The position numbers were made by a program, and so were the translations under genes. Below are positions 25,736 to 37,600 of a DNA stretch of 64,000 bases, piece after piece. Under the pieces are notes generated by a model. That model was not told the DNA's origin. It did no database searches and saw only the letters and a list, made by a program, of their open reading frames with translations. Source of the stretch: Topomyia yanbarensis (taxonomy: Eukaryota > Arthropoda > Insecta > Diptera > Culicidae). The stretch is taken from assembly GCF_030247195.1 (NCBI RefSeq), contig NC_080672.1:387889037-387953036 (forward strand), given 5' to 3'. Every line of letters begins with the position of its first letter. Positions within the stretch are counted from its first letter, which is position 1.

Positions 25736-28021
25736 ACCTTTTTTTCAGTCGAAAAACTTTGAGGATGTAACAGAGGTTGTTTTGTTTTACGAAAAAACAT
25801 GAAAGAAATCATTCATCGTTTTTTCGAAGAAGTTCACGCACTTTTTTTATTCATTTCACTCTTATTTTGGCGCACAGCTTCTTCAGCCATTCCAATTAAA
25901 ATTCTTCATTCGACCAATATCGCTGGTGACTGCTCTCTTCATCTTCAATTTTCGATTAATTATCGCCCAATACATCGCTAGCTATTGGATGAAACTGTGG
26001 ACAATTTGGCGGATGCTACTCTTTTCGGAATGTCGTTGTACCGTATCCTTGCTGTAATGGCAGCGGACTAGATTTGGCCAGAGCGTAACTGAACAATCAT
26101 GGAACTTAATCCGTTTGTTGAGGCACTTTCTTTACTTCTAAATTCATATAGTTATCTGTCACGAAAACAGTGATTTTCTTGTAACAGGAACAGATTGCTT
26201 GCCAAATCATATTTATTTTTTGTGAACACAAACTCGAATCCACCAGAAACCTCGCCACGCTTTTACATAGGTTTAATGGTCGATCAAAACACACCCATCG
26301 AGTTTCTTCAGTCCCTGGCCGAACAGTTTACGAACCAGGATTAGAAATGGTCAACCCATTATGAGCAATGAGCGTACTACCATACCCAATGATGAACGCC
26401 GTTGAAGTACATCGATAGGTTTGAGGGCACAACGAAAATTAAACAATTACGCGGTGGCCAGCCCCCAAACGGTTTCGTTTCTCGCTAGCAACTGTTTCAG
26501 CCGGTATGTAAATATTTCTCATATCAAATATGACAATAGCGACAACCCATTCATTTGCCAAACGTGCAAAATATCGCACCACACACAGCGCGAACAAATG
26601 TTGCCAGCAGTGAGCAAATAACATTTCACCAGCCAAACAACCTGTCATTTTTTACACGTCGCCCAACCAAGTACAGCCGTGTCAACATTTCCCCCAAGAT
26701 TGATGTCAGGTCAACCATCAGCAGGCGAGAAATAAAAAAAAATGCAACAGCTGTCCTAGGCAGGCCCCGTCATCCACCCGGGACACGATAATGTGGGCCC
26801 GTGCTACTAACCAGTCACCAAGCTTTGAGCCTTCGGCGGCACAAGCGACACCGAACGACGACAGACGGATATCGGGAAAAAGTACATTCGGTGGTGATTT
26901 CAACACCGAGACCAATTTATGCTCCGCTCTGTTGGTATATGATTGCATTGGTTCGCATCCTGACGTTTGGCCCTACATACGGACTTCTGCCGCTGCTGGT
27001 GCATGCCAACGTTTGGGCGCGTCGCGTGGGGTGAAAACGGAAGCGAACTTTGCCCAGCCACGTGGTAAATATGATCCGTGTAGGCTGGAGACCGGCGGGT
27101 TATCTCGAACCGAACCCGGCAAACAAACAAGGACCACATTTTATGCGAAAGGGCAAACAAATCAACTGATGTTGGAAGGACTGACGGTGGCAAAGTTCCT
27201 GTGAATCCGGCGTGTGAACGAGCTGGAGCGTTATTAAACTTTCATCACGATCATTTGTTGGAAATGTTTATTACTATTTATGATTATTTCTGTTCGGAAC
27301 AAACAAACGTAAAAATTGTCGTGTCGCGCTGCTAAATATTATGCAATATTGATGCTGCGAGGTGACAATGGCAATTCCGGTACTATATCAGGACATATTG
27401 CTGGAAGGGAAGGGTGGTGTTGGGTTTTTGCGCGAGCAAATACATACTTTTGTTTATGCCTCTCTGGCGATGTGGATGTTTTGTTGGTCGTGGTCGGTAC
27501 GGATGCCACCCACGGAACAAAAAGTCCATTGTTGAATGACATAAAACATATAGATTTATTTAAACTTTTCGCCATATGTGCCCTTTTCTGTTTAGAGTTG
27601 TAGTATCACCGTTTGGGGCTTACGGCTGGTGATGATCGCTTATGTGCCGTTAATGTTATTAGTTCGTGGTACTGACTTGGTGGTTTGTTCCCCTTTGTTA
27701 CTATTCCAGCTAACTAACACCGCTTAATATGAAAATATATTAAATTGTGACAAACCGATTCGTAAAAAAGAGAGAAATTAATTTGACCGTCCCTAGACCG
27801 AGTCGCAGCTCTGCTACCCTTTTTGGCAAACATGTGACTCCTATTGACCAACCTGGCAGGAGCGCCGCATGTATGTTTGCGCACAATATCCGGATATCCG
27901 CGATGACCTAGATGTACCGAGCGTGAAACGAAATAGTACAACAGTCCACTGCGGAGACCGGTCCCAGATAAAACGCTTTATTTTGCTGGTCATTTAACCG
28001 AAACCTAATATCTTCCGGAAG
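25736..28021. other. Unique-looking intergenic or intronic DNA
   Basis: No gene is supported. The part 26640-27230 is GC-rich, with a 137-codon plus frame (26791-27204) overlapped by minus frames of similar length; no domain is recognised and codon use does not favour one strand. This block has less obvious repeat content than its surroundings, so it may belong to a host locus. Confidence 0.3.
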
Positions 28022-28022
28022 G

Positions 28023-28252
28023 TGGTGAAAGCAGAGGCAATGATCGATGAAAAGGTGACTTTCTATCATTGGCGCTGCTATAAACTGGACCCTGCATACG
28101 TATTGGCGCTATTATCATCATCGATTGCCATTGTACTACTGGTGCAGTGCGGTATTCTAACGTTACAAAATCTACGACAACAAAGTACGGATAATTTTAC
28201 GCGTCAACGGCGACAACGCGGCCGGAAGTTACCGGTGCAAGCGAATCGCTGA
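28023..28252 (+). CDS. Possible 3' terminal exon encoding a membrane-anchored tail
   Basis: Before the frame there is a branch-like CTAAT (near 28005) and an AG at 28020. The frame encodes about 76 residues ending in a stop at 28250-28252: a polar segment, one predicted transmembrane helix (around residues 27-48 of the frame, AYVLALLSSSIAIVLLVQCG), then a short, strongly basic tail. A polyadenylation signal lies 200 bases downstream. This order fits the last exon of a single-pass type I membrane protein, but no family is recognised and no upstream exon was found. It may be chance. Confidence 0.3.
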
Positions 28253-28448
28253 ATCCAATATCCATTATCACTGACGCATAATTGCTGCATCCTGGACCGC
28301 TTGTGATCCTTCCCGGCACGGTTAGGCTTCGATCGTTATCGCACGCTTAATCGATTTGAATACAATAATTACTGTCTTTGTTGTTAGTTCGGTGGCAGGG
28401 CAGGTGTGCTGGAAGTAGATGAAATAGTAATACGGCGTTTATCACTCA

Positions 28449-28454
28449 AATAAA
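28449..28454 (+). promoter_or_regulatory. AATAAA polyadenylation signal candidate
   Basis: A canonical AATAAA about 200 bases downstream of the candidate terminal exon, followed within 30 bases by a GT-containing stretch. It is meaningful only if that exon is real. Confidence 0.25.
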
Positions 28455-28950
28455 TCGCAACTTTGAAGTATTGAGTAGTTTTCCCAACGGGTCAGTTTAT
28501 TCACAGAAACATCTTGAAACCAGAAAAAGATATCTTGAGGAAATTTAGACAACGAAAATTAATTTTGATTTATGGTGTAGGATTCATTTATAATGAAAAG
28601 AAATTTCGATATATTTTTCATTATCTCTGTTGCACCGTAATCTTCCTCATAAATAAGCTGATAAACCGTACGGAATTTGGAAGGACTGTACGGATTTTCA
28701 TAAAGTAGATGTACGGATTTGTCCGGAATTTGCACGGAATTTTCGAGCTCAGTGGAAGTAGAAATACTCTCGGGACAATATAAATTCTTCCACAAATGAC
28801 AGCAGACAAAATAAATTTGAGAACTAGTTTCTACTAGCCAAAAGTTCCGAATAATCATTGTTTTGCTATGAATCAAGATTTTGAGGGTACATTAAATTGA
28901 TCAAACGTAGTTTTGTGTTGTATTTAACCAAACATACAACTTTTACTATA

Positions 28951-30025
28951 TGTAAGTAGGGGTTTGCCCAAATGCCCACTACTCGGGTTCTTGTTTGCCC
29001 GGCGCACCCTTCTTTTCAGGGAGGCCTGGGTGCTTCTACAGAATTTCGGATTTTCGTTTCACAACAAAAAAGATAAACAAACAAAATAAATTAATAAGTT
29101 TACCGACTTTATTCCTCCTCTGTGTACTGATGGATCTCGTCGATCTGCTAATACATGTCGGGAAGACGGGCGGTTTCTTCCGACCGGCCGGGACCACAAC
29201 GGCCGAGTTCTTCCGGAATGCTCCGGCAGCGGTCCTTGGCTTTTAGCTAGGGAGGTGAGCTTTGCTCCTTTGTTGGAACATCCCTAGCGACGTTGGCGAT
29301 GAATCGCCGGATCGTCTACTCGCCGTAAACGATCCCGGAAGTCACCGCAGTGCACTTCTCAGGGGGAACCTTTGTCCGCCCTGCTTCGTTCTCCTTGGCT
29401 ATAAGCTATAGGGGAGAGCTAGGCTCGTTCGACTTATCTTCTATAGCGAGAACGGTCGGTGTTCGATTCCTTGGATTTTAGCCGGGGACGCGAGAATGTG
29501 CCCGAACCACGGGCCGGCACTATTCGACGGTTTTATATCGCCGTCGTACACACGCACTGAATCCTTCCTTCTAGTGGCGGGGAACTGTCCCGAAAAAAAG
29601 AGAACACTTATCTCGACGTCTGTTTGAAGCCGTGGTCCGTCACTTTCTAGCCAAAACTCGATGGCCGTCTTCCGCACTCGACTATCACAAAACAAACACC
29701 ATAAAACGCACCGCCGCATAGCTGTCATCGCTATGGCACAGCATAGTCAAACCACTTTTGCAGCGAGAGGAGAGCGGTTACCTAACTAAACCCTATGTTA
29801 TTAATTCACAATTGTCAAACAAAAAAATTACTAAAATTACTACATCAATCTGCACGCACAAAACCGTTCACAAACGCGAAACTACATAAAAATTTACAAG
29901 AAAAAGTGAACGGTATAGAAATAGCGGTGAGCATAACTTTTTGTAAACAATACACTCTACGGAGAGAGGACGCACGAAAGGGTGTATTTCCACCCAGTGC
30001 TAAATTGTTACCCTGACGGGTTACA
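28951..30025 (-). mobile_element. Probable solo LTR (copy B of the LTR-like family)
   Basis: Read on the minus strand it starts TGTAACCCG (30025) and ends CTACTTACA (28951), giving the TG...CA ends with a 5-bp inverted TGTAA/TTACA typical of LTRs. A TATA box (GATATAAAA, 29531-29539) precedes a possible transcription start, and AATAAA (29108-29113) lies about 400 bases further on, an arrangement expected for U3-R-U5. It is homologous to copy A (2090-2498) and copy C (59250-60770). Flanking 5-mers do not match, so the exact ends are uncertain. No gag/pol coding lies beside it. Whether it is BEL- or gypsy-type cannot be told. Confidence 0.55.
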
Positions 30026-30232
30026 AACATATATCACTTTAAAAGTACATTCAATTATTTTTATTTTGTAGCACCGTGTTATCGGTCCCTGAATATTTTT
30101 GTTTTCAGTACGGGTTGCCTGCTCCTTTCCTTTGCATTCCATGGCTCTTTAAATATATATGACATATACCAAATCGATCTACGTCCTTTTATGTTCAGAC
30201 GAAACGGGTAATATGGCCCACTAAAACACTGG

Positions 30233-31604
30233 TTAACCCTTTGAGACGCGATTTTTTTTCATTGTTAATTTAAAATTTTGGTTATTTTTAGCTTTATATA
30301 GGTTTTCGGGCTCGTTGATTCTGATTCAGACGTCGAAAATATAAAATTCAAAATGGCTGATCCAATCAGAGCTTAAAATTCTCATACCTATCCAATGAAC
30401 GACGACATTCAGAGAATTCATCTTCGTCCTTTTTCGTCACTAAATGCATGAAAAAATAAAACAATAAAGGCGATGCCCCCTCCTCTCTCGATTCTACGAA
30501 AACGAGTAGCAGCAGCAGCGACTTTCGTTTTCCTATGACAATCCGAAGTTGCAATTTCGTTTTGATGCATGCTCAGTAATTTGCAATTTTCATTCATTAA
30601 ATGAAATTAATGCAATGTGCATCTAATAAGGCAGCTAGAACAGAGTTAGAATGAGAAATATACACACCGATCAGGCTTCCGTCTTACAATACCACCATTA
30701 GCTCGCAAATCTACAGAATCGAGCATCGACAAATAAATATCATTGCTAGTGTATTTTCGTTTCCCCAGCAGTAGTTTCAATTTCGAGGGTATTAATATCA
30801 TTCTGAATCTCAAAGCGAAAACGAGCGTGCGGAAAGAATAATGAAAACGTTCTGCTACATGCTTGCTATGTCCTAGCCCGTTGTCTCATTTTCGATTTCG
30901 CAAAGTGCTAGTGGTATGGAAAGAAGCTTCGTTCTTTCGTCAGTTTAGCCTGATTTTGGCAAATGAAAAAAACATTTTTCGACTCTGGATCCAATACGTC
31001 AGTCATTTGAATCGTAATCAGCAACCTAAAAAACTCTTGTAAATCGAGTTTTATGCTTATTGTAACAAAATTTGCAAATTTCGTAAAAAATGGGTGCCAT
31101 TGTGTAGCCGCCATTTTAAATTTTCAAATTGTGTTATTAGAACCATAATCAGCGACCTCAAAAACCACATAATCATAACATTTTAATGCTAGTTGAGAAG
31201 TTATCCCTGTTTCTCAGAATCTTTTCTAGACCAACGTAATAATAAATTCCATTTTTGCATATTTTGATTTTTTTTTCGAAAAAACTGATCCACGAAAAAA
31301 TCTGTTAAAAAACTATTATTTAGTACAATGTTTGAGATACCTGCAAAAAAAATTTCAGATCTCTAGGACTAGTTCAGACACAGCCGAATTATTGTAAAAA
31401 AACGAGATTTTCGAGTTTTAATTGTAACTAATAAGTAATTAACAAATTCACATAATTTTTTGTGCTAGTTGTACTCCTTACGTCCCTAAGAGTTGATTTA
31501 AAGAAAGAATTCGTATTTCTATGTCAACACTAACTAGAAATCCAATAAAAACTTAGGAGAAGTAGGTGGGACGTTTACGTCCCACTGCGTCGCAAAAGGG
31601 TTGA
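30233..31604. mobile_element. piggyBac-like non-autonomous element (TTAA ends)
   Basis: The left end reads TTAACCCTTTGAGACGC; the right end, inverted, reads T(C)AACCCTTTTGCGACGC, i.e. TTAA on the left and a one-base variant (TTGA) on the right, each followed by CCCTTT. TTAA target duplication plus terminal CCC is the hallmark of the piggyBac superfamily. The 1.37-kb interior has no transposase frame. A second, shorter element with TTAA-CCC ends is at 57096-57578. Confidence 0.5.
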
Positions 31605-34330
31605 GGGATTCTGATTGCGATATTGCGTGTACGGTTCAGATGTGGGGCGCTTTGAATTCATGATCGCGTTTATATGTTGGCGCTGGAGATTGCATTTATA
31701 AATATGTAAGTGTTAAAAGCGAAGGATTCGAGGGTTTGTATGTTCGCGCTGGATTTATAAATTTGTAAGTGTTCAAATGTTCACTTAATCACCGGGGCGT
31801 GAAGATGTGCGTGGATGATCGCGAAGGATTCGAGTGTTTATATGTTAGCGCTGGAGACTGCATTTATAAATTTGTAAGTGTTAAAATGTTCACTTAATCA
31901 CCGGGGCGTTTTCATGTTTGCGAGATCGCAGGCAGATTCAAGTGTTTGTATATTAACGGGATTGACTGCGTAGGCGTTTGTCATATGTATGTAACTTCGT
32001 GTGTATAAATTCGATTGTATAACGGTGTAGTCAGTTCATTTGAATATTCGCGATAGTTCTTGAATGTTCACGCAAACCGCGAGTCTGATGCTTAATTTTG
32101 AGTGAACGGTGTAGATACTAGAAAAAAGGGAGTTTTCCCATATCACTAGAGTACCCATCAATGAAACTTGTTGTCTAGTCTACATGAGCGTTATTTATTT
32201 TTTGGAAGATTGTCAAACTGAAGGCATGTCCGTAAGCTGCTAGGAGAGTAGGGGTTTCCGGACGCGACTGATTCATGATCGCATGGAAACGCGTCTTTGT
32301 ATTGTACATGAGATCGCGCGTGTATCAATTCGTAAGTGTTAAAACGTTCACTTAATCACAGGGGTGTTTTTATTTTGGCGAGATTGCGGACGGAGATTTG
32401 TGTGGATAACCGCAATTGTATGTTCACGCTGATGGTCAGGGCTGTATTATCGCGTGGGGTTCGAGCGTTTGTATTTCAACAAGTTTGACGCACAATCGAC
32501 TGTGTGTTGCGTCAATAAATTCGTTTGTGTAACCGTGTAATCGTTTGCATATTCGTGAAGGCTTTTAAATGTTTGTGCGAACCGCGATTTTGAGTATACG
32601 CTTCACATGTAGACTTCAAGTGTACATGAGTCGTTGTTTGTTTTTTTTCAACGAAGACTGAAGGCATGGACATAGGCTGCTAGGACCAAAGGGGCATTCG
32701 AATGAGATTGATTCATGATCGTGTCAGTATAATCGCACTTGGCCGCGTGATGGTATATCCAAGTTGCAACTGAATAATACGTATTTATATCCCACTAAAA
32801 AGTCGCACTAAATGCACAAAATTGGCATATGCGTACCAAACTGGAGGCGACATACGTACATAGCTATTGAAATTGACGATTTATGACAATAATATACACG
32901 TTAGGCGCGATATTTTCTAGTATGAAAGCGATTCTAGAGAATGTATTTACGATTGGATATGCCAATATCCATAACTAGTATACGATTCCGGAACACGATA
33001 TACGATTAACTCTCATTCGTCGGTAAAGAAGATAAAAAACTGGTAACTGTTAACAGGCACATAAATCATCTCCAAAAAAACGAATGTCGGTTGTGAACCG
33101 GAGCCAAAGCCCAACCCATAGAGGTCCCTCTCATGTTAAGATGGGATTCGAACTTACGACATTTGGATTGTAGGACAGGATTTACTACACAGAACTATAT
33201 TAATTGTTATAAGCGTGACAATATTTTGTAATCATATCTTATCTTCAAGTAGAGAAACCCTATTCCGATAAATATTCGCCATATATGCAGCAATCTTATT
33301 TTAAAGATATGAAAAAGTCCTAAGTAATTTTGCGAAATCGGGTTTCTTATATGTTGTGATATATTAAGTCGTATTTAACTTTTTGAAGTCATTGTGATGT
33401 ATATCGAAGTCGTAGATATGTTTATGTTGCTTACTGACCACATATAGGAACGACCACAATGACTTTTAAGTTTTTAATCCGACATTGATACGCTCAAATT
33501 TGAGCAAAAATACGATTTTTAATGCTTTAAATATTTGTAGCTATATGAATATAAGTTTACCAGTGCTCAACGACCAACTTCGATCGAACGCGATTTAACT
33601 AGAACATCAATGCGATTTTGAATGAAAGGTCGTATTCAAATCATGTTTTTAGTAATATGCGATTACAAATCAATTTCTGCAGACCAAAATCGACTGTCAT
33701 AACGAGTTTGACTCTTTGAAGACATCTTTACGAGCTTTTTCTACATTGTTATACGATTGATGATTTGCTGGGTAGTAAGTACTAACACGTTTACTTGATA
33801 ACCGCAGCTTTTTATGTATGCTAGATTGTCGGTGTAGGTATGCGCAAAACACCGCAAATGCCTGTTCGCATGCGTTATGAGATTTTTTTGCCGTGAAGGG
33901 CACAAGCGTTTCTATGTGAACGTGTTTGATCGCGCGGGCGTTTTTATCTCGAGCATTCTAGCGTGTGTATTACTTTGGGTGTTTGAATTCATTTATACAA
34001 CCATTTAGCCATTTGCCTATTTGCGTAGGTTTTCAAGTGCGCGGCCCGGCATACTGATGTTTAATTTTGAGTGTATTAGTGTATATAAGTTCCGTATTTT
34101 AGAGTGTGAGCTCCCGGACGAGTTCGATTCATGAACGCGCGAAAGCGCGCGTTTGTGTGTTGTCGCTTGAGACAGTGTTTATAAATTTATACGTTCTATG
34201 ATTGCGAGCTCGTGGGCGTAGAAATGTGTGAATGCTCGCGATTGCAACCGGTTTTGTATTATAGCGAATAGCGAAAGAAACTTACTGTTAGAGATCAATA
34301 TCAAGATCTACAATTACGTTGAATAGAATA
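31605..34330 (-). repeat. Dispersed repeat family R, copy 3 (inverted, expanded)
   Basis: On the minus strand this region matches copies 1 and 2 of family R (GATCATGAATC, GAGAC.GCGTTT, CTCTAGTGATA.GG). Internally it is amplified: blocks with ATTTATAAATTTGTAAGTG, TGTTCACTTAATCACCGGGG and GTTTGTAT recur at about 31680, 31750, 31870, 32320 and later with decay. CpG-containing words such as GATCGCG and GCGCGTTT are frequent compared with neighbouring DNA. No coding frame. It ends close to the protease remnant at 34292. Confidence 0.55.
33040..33190 (-). mobile_element. tRNA-related SINE fragment
   Basis: On the minus strand a good B box (AGTTCGAATCC, around 33143-33155) follows TAAATCCTGTCCTACAATCC, as in a tRNA-derived head, then a body with GAGGGACCTCTATGGGTTGG. 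The A box is weak. It is a different family or subfamily from the SINE at 3495-3672. Confidence 0.45.
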
Positions 34331-34414
34331 TTAATAACAATTTTCCTAGTTGACGTGTTGGTATTATTTGTTGATACTGGAAGCACTAAGTTTATTCAAA
34401 ATCACATCAAATAA
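34292..34414 (+). pseudogene. Retroelement aspartic-protease remnant
   Basis: A 40-codon frame ends in LVLFVDTGSTKFI and a stop. The hydrophobic-D-T-G-S-T pattern is the active-site signature of retroviral-type aspartic proteases of LTR retrotransposons. Only the first active-site half is left; no second signature or RT follows. The segment containing DTGST is duplicated at 39447-39556 because the LINE inserted next to it. Confidence is limited by the short length. Confidence 0.4.
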
Positions 34415-34466
34415 CGCGGCGTTTGATTTTAGGTCTAAGACCGCATATTCGCCTGGTGGAACGTTT
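34357..34466 (+). repeat. 110-bp target site duplication, left copy
   Basis: Identical base for base to 39447-39556. It begins GTTGGTATTATTTG and ends GGTGGAACGTTT. The bases outside differ on both sides, so the two copies bracket one insertion precisely. Confidence 0.9.
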
Positions 34467-34687
34467 CAGGAATCAGGAATCAGAATATATTGGCTCAAAT
34501 GGCACGTTCCCCGTACATAGTCGGGGATTTGTGCCTTGCCGTGTGTTTTCATCATTTCCTGAGCGGAAGGAAAGGACAAGGAGGTGTGGGGAAGTAGACT
34601 TGGAAGGGTGGGAAAAACAGCACAAAACAAAAAATAAACAACAGGTAAATTAAACTCACAAGTAGTTCAACTTGCCTGCGAATAAGC

Positions 34688-37600
34688 CTAAAGCTCTTTA
34701 CCACATTGGATAAGAAACTTTAGTATGTCTCTGAGTTTCAGTCGACCAAACATGGTTTCGTCTATATAAGGACGGCTGAAGACTCGTAATCGCAATTGCG
34801 CTAGCGCTGGGCAGTTGCATATCAGATGATATGAAGTTCCGTAGTCGGATTCACAAAGATCACATGAAAAAGACTCAGCGCGCTGAATAGTTGCCATGTG
34901 ATAATTGAGTTTGCAGTGGCCGGTTAAAGCCCTGGTCAGCATGCCGCAGTGGAGCTTCGAAAAATGTAAGAGATTTTTCGAAACCACTGGGCATGGTTGT
35001 TCTAGAAACGCCTTTGTTTGGCGACACGTTTGTAGATTTCTCCAATAATTGCGGTGCTCGGACGAAGCCCAGGACCGTATTTTTTCCCTTATCCAACTTG
35101 TCGAAATTGGCAGCGCGGGCTCAGGACCAATGAAGTCAATCGCTGAACCTGCCCTGGCCAATTCGTCAGCCCATTCATTTCCAGTAATACCGCAATGTCC
35201 GGGCACCCAGACAAGGTAAATAGTGTTGACAATGCTTAGTTCTTCGATTTGGGTTCGGCACGCGATCACTAGCTTGGACCGGGATTTGTCTGAGCTAAGG
35301 GCCTTGATTGCAGCCTGACTATCGGAGCAGAAGTTTATAACTCTGCCGGACAAACTCAGTTGAAGGGCCGATTGCACCCCGCACATAATCGCAAAGATTT
35401 CTGCTTGGAATACAGTACAGTATCTACCTAGTGAGTGAGATTGTTCCAGTCTCATTTCACGACAGTAGACACCAGCACCAGCACGTCCCTCCATCAGAGA
35501 ACCGTCAGTGTAACAAACCACTTGCGTTTGTTGTTGTCTTTCCATAAAGCCAGACAACCACTCCTCTCGAGAGGGAATCTTAACATGGAATGTCCTGTAA
35601 GGAAAACTACAAGTGAGTGTAATATCGCTGGGAGCAAGAATATCTTCACCCCATGTAACCATTTGTGACCACAATCGTGTATGACTGGTAGCAAGATCAA
35701 CATGATTACTGTTCCAAAGCCCAGTAACCTGCAGTCTGTATGCACATGATAGTGCTTCTTGTTTTAAGTGTATGTGTAATGGTTTGATATTTAGAAGTGC
35801 CTCAAGAGCAGCAGTCGGAGTCGTGGTGAAAGCACCAGTCAACGCCATGAGCGCCATTCTTTGCAGATGGTTTAGCTTTGACTGGACTGTCACCACCTCT
35901 CCCCTCTGCCACCACACAAGGCATCCGTATGACAGTATTGGACGTACAATTGTCGTGTAAATCCAATAGATGTATTTAGGTTTGAGACCCCAGGTCTTTC
36001 CAAAAGTTCGTCTGCACTGCCCGAAGGCCATGCACGCTTTCTTGACTCTGAACTCAATGTGAGCAGACCAATTCAGTTTGGAATCCAATATGACTCCAAC
36101 GTATTTGACTTGATCTGCACACAGCAGCTCAGAATCAAAGAACTGCAAGGGACGAACCCCGGTTGTTATTCGCTTCTTCGTGAAAAGAACCATTGAAGTT
36201 TTGCTTGGGTTAACTGATAGTTTAACTTGTCGACACCACTGTTCGACAGCTCTTAATGCCTGTTGCATCAAGTCAAAGATTGTTCCGATGCAAAATCCAG
36301 TAATTAGTATTTGGTAATCGTCAGCAAACCCGTAGGTTGGAAATCCAAGCTCATTGAGTTTCTTCAACAAGCCGTCAGCTACTAAGTTCCATAACAAAGG
36401 TGACAGAACGCCGCCCTGAGGACAACCGCAAATACTCAACTTCCGTATCTCAGCCTGTCGCAGTGACGAGCAAAGTATGCGGTTACTAAGCATTGCGTTT
36501 ATCCAACCTGAGATACATGCAGGTATCCCATGACCGCGCGTCGCTTCCAGAATAGACTGGAAGGACACATTGTCAAAAGCACCCTCAATATCTAGGAATA
36601 CACCCAAGCTAGATTGCTTGAGCGAGAAGGCTTTCTCAATGTTGTAAACAACATCGTGAAGCAGAGTGATCGTGGATTTCCCACACTGATATGCATGTTG
36701 CATTTTGTGCAGAGGATATTCAACTAAACTAACGTTCCTGATGTGATGATCGATTATCCGTTCCAAAGCTTTCAGAAGAAAAGAACTTAAGCTGATAGGC
36801 CTAAAACTCTTGGCTTCTTCATAGCTTGAGCGCCCCCCTTTGGGAATAAATCTAACAGTTATTTCTCGCCATGCTTTCGGGATATACCCGGTAGCAAGAC
36901 TGGAAAGCAAAATCTTTTTCAAGACATGTTTAAGAATATCAAATCCCTTTTGCAGTAGCACGGGAAGTATCCCATCTTTTCCGGGTGATTTGTATGGAGC
37001 AAAGCTGTCAACTGCCCACTTGACCGATTCAGTGGAAACCAATGTGCGTGCTAGCGCCCACGAGTCCGAATCACCAGAATGAGATCTGTGAACATTGATC
37101 AACTCCGGATCGATACAACCTGGAAAGTGTGTGTCGAAGAGACAATTAAGAACATCTTTTTCGTCTGTCACATAAACACCATCTCTGGTTTTCAAGGAGT
37201 TCATCTGAAAATCATTCGATTTGGAGAGAATTTTATTTAATCTGCTAGCCTCGTTCAGACTAGAGACATTAGTGCATAGGCTTTGCCAGCCAGCCCGTTC
37301 TGCAGATCTAAGATATTTCTTATATGCACTACGAGCTGACCTGAAAGCCCTGGAGTCATCACGCTGACGCCGGTTCCAAGCTCTTCTCATAACTTTCTTC
37401 ATTCTATCAAGCTCAGCCCTCCACCAAGGGGTTCCCCTAGTCGATTTAACAGTACGAAGTGGACAAGCTTCTTCGTAGGATGCTAATATGAATGAGTTTG
37501 TCGTATCCACGACGTCATCTAAGTCGTCTAGTTGACTAATTGTTGGAAAATATCCATGAAATTTAGTCGCTAAGTTTTCCAAAAAGAGGTCCCAGTTTGT

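Noticed and set aside
26791..27204. 137-codon GC-rich plus frame
   Set aside because: Overlapping minus frames are equally long, no domain is recognised and no start or splice context supports it.
34467..34687. 5' HDV-like ribozyme search at the other LINE end (39446) and promoter search in the 3' UTR
   Set aside because: The first bases of the LINE do not form the nested pairings of an HDV fold, and the 3' UTR shows only the tandem tail.
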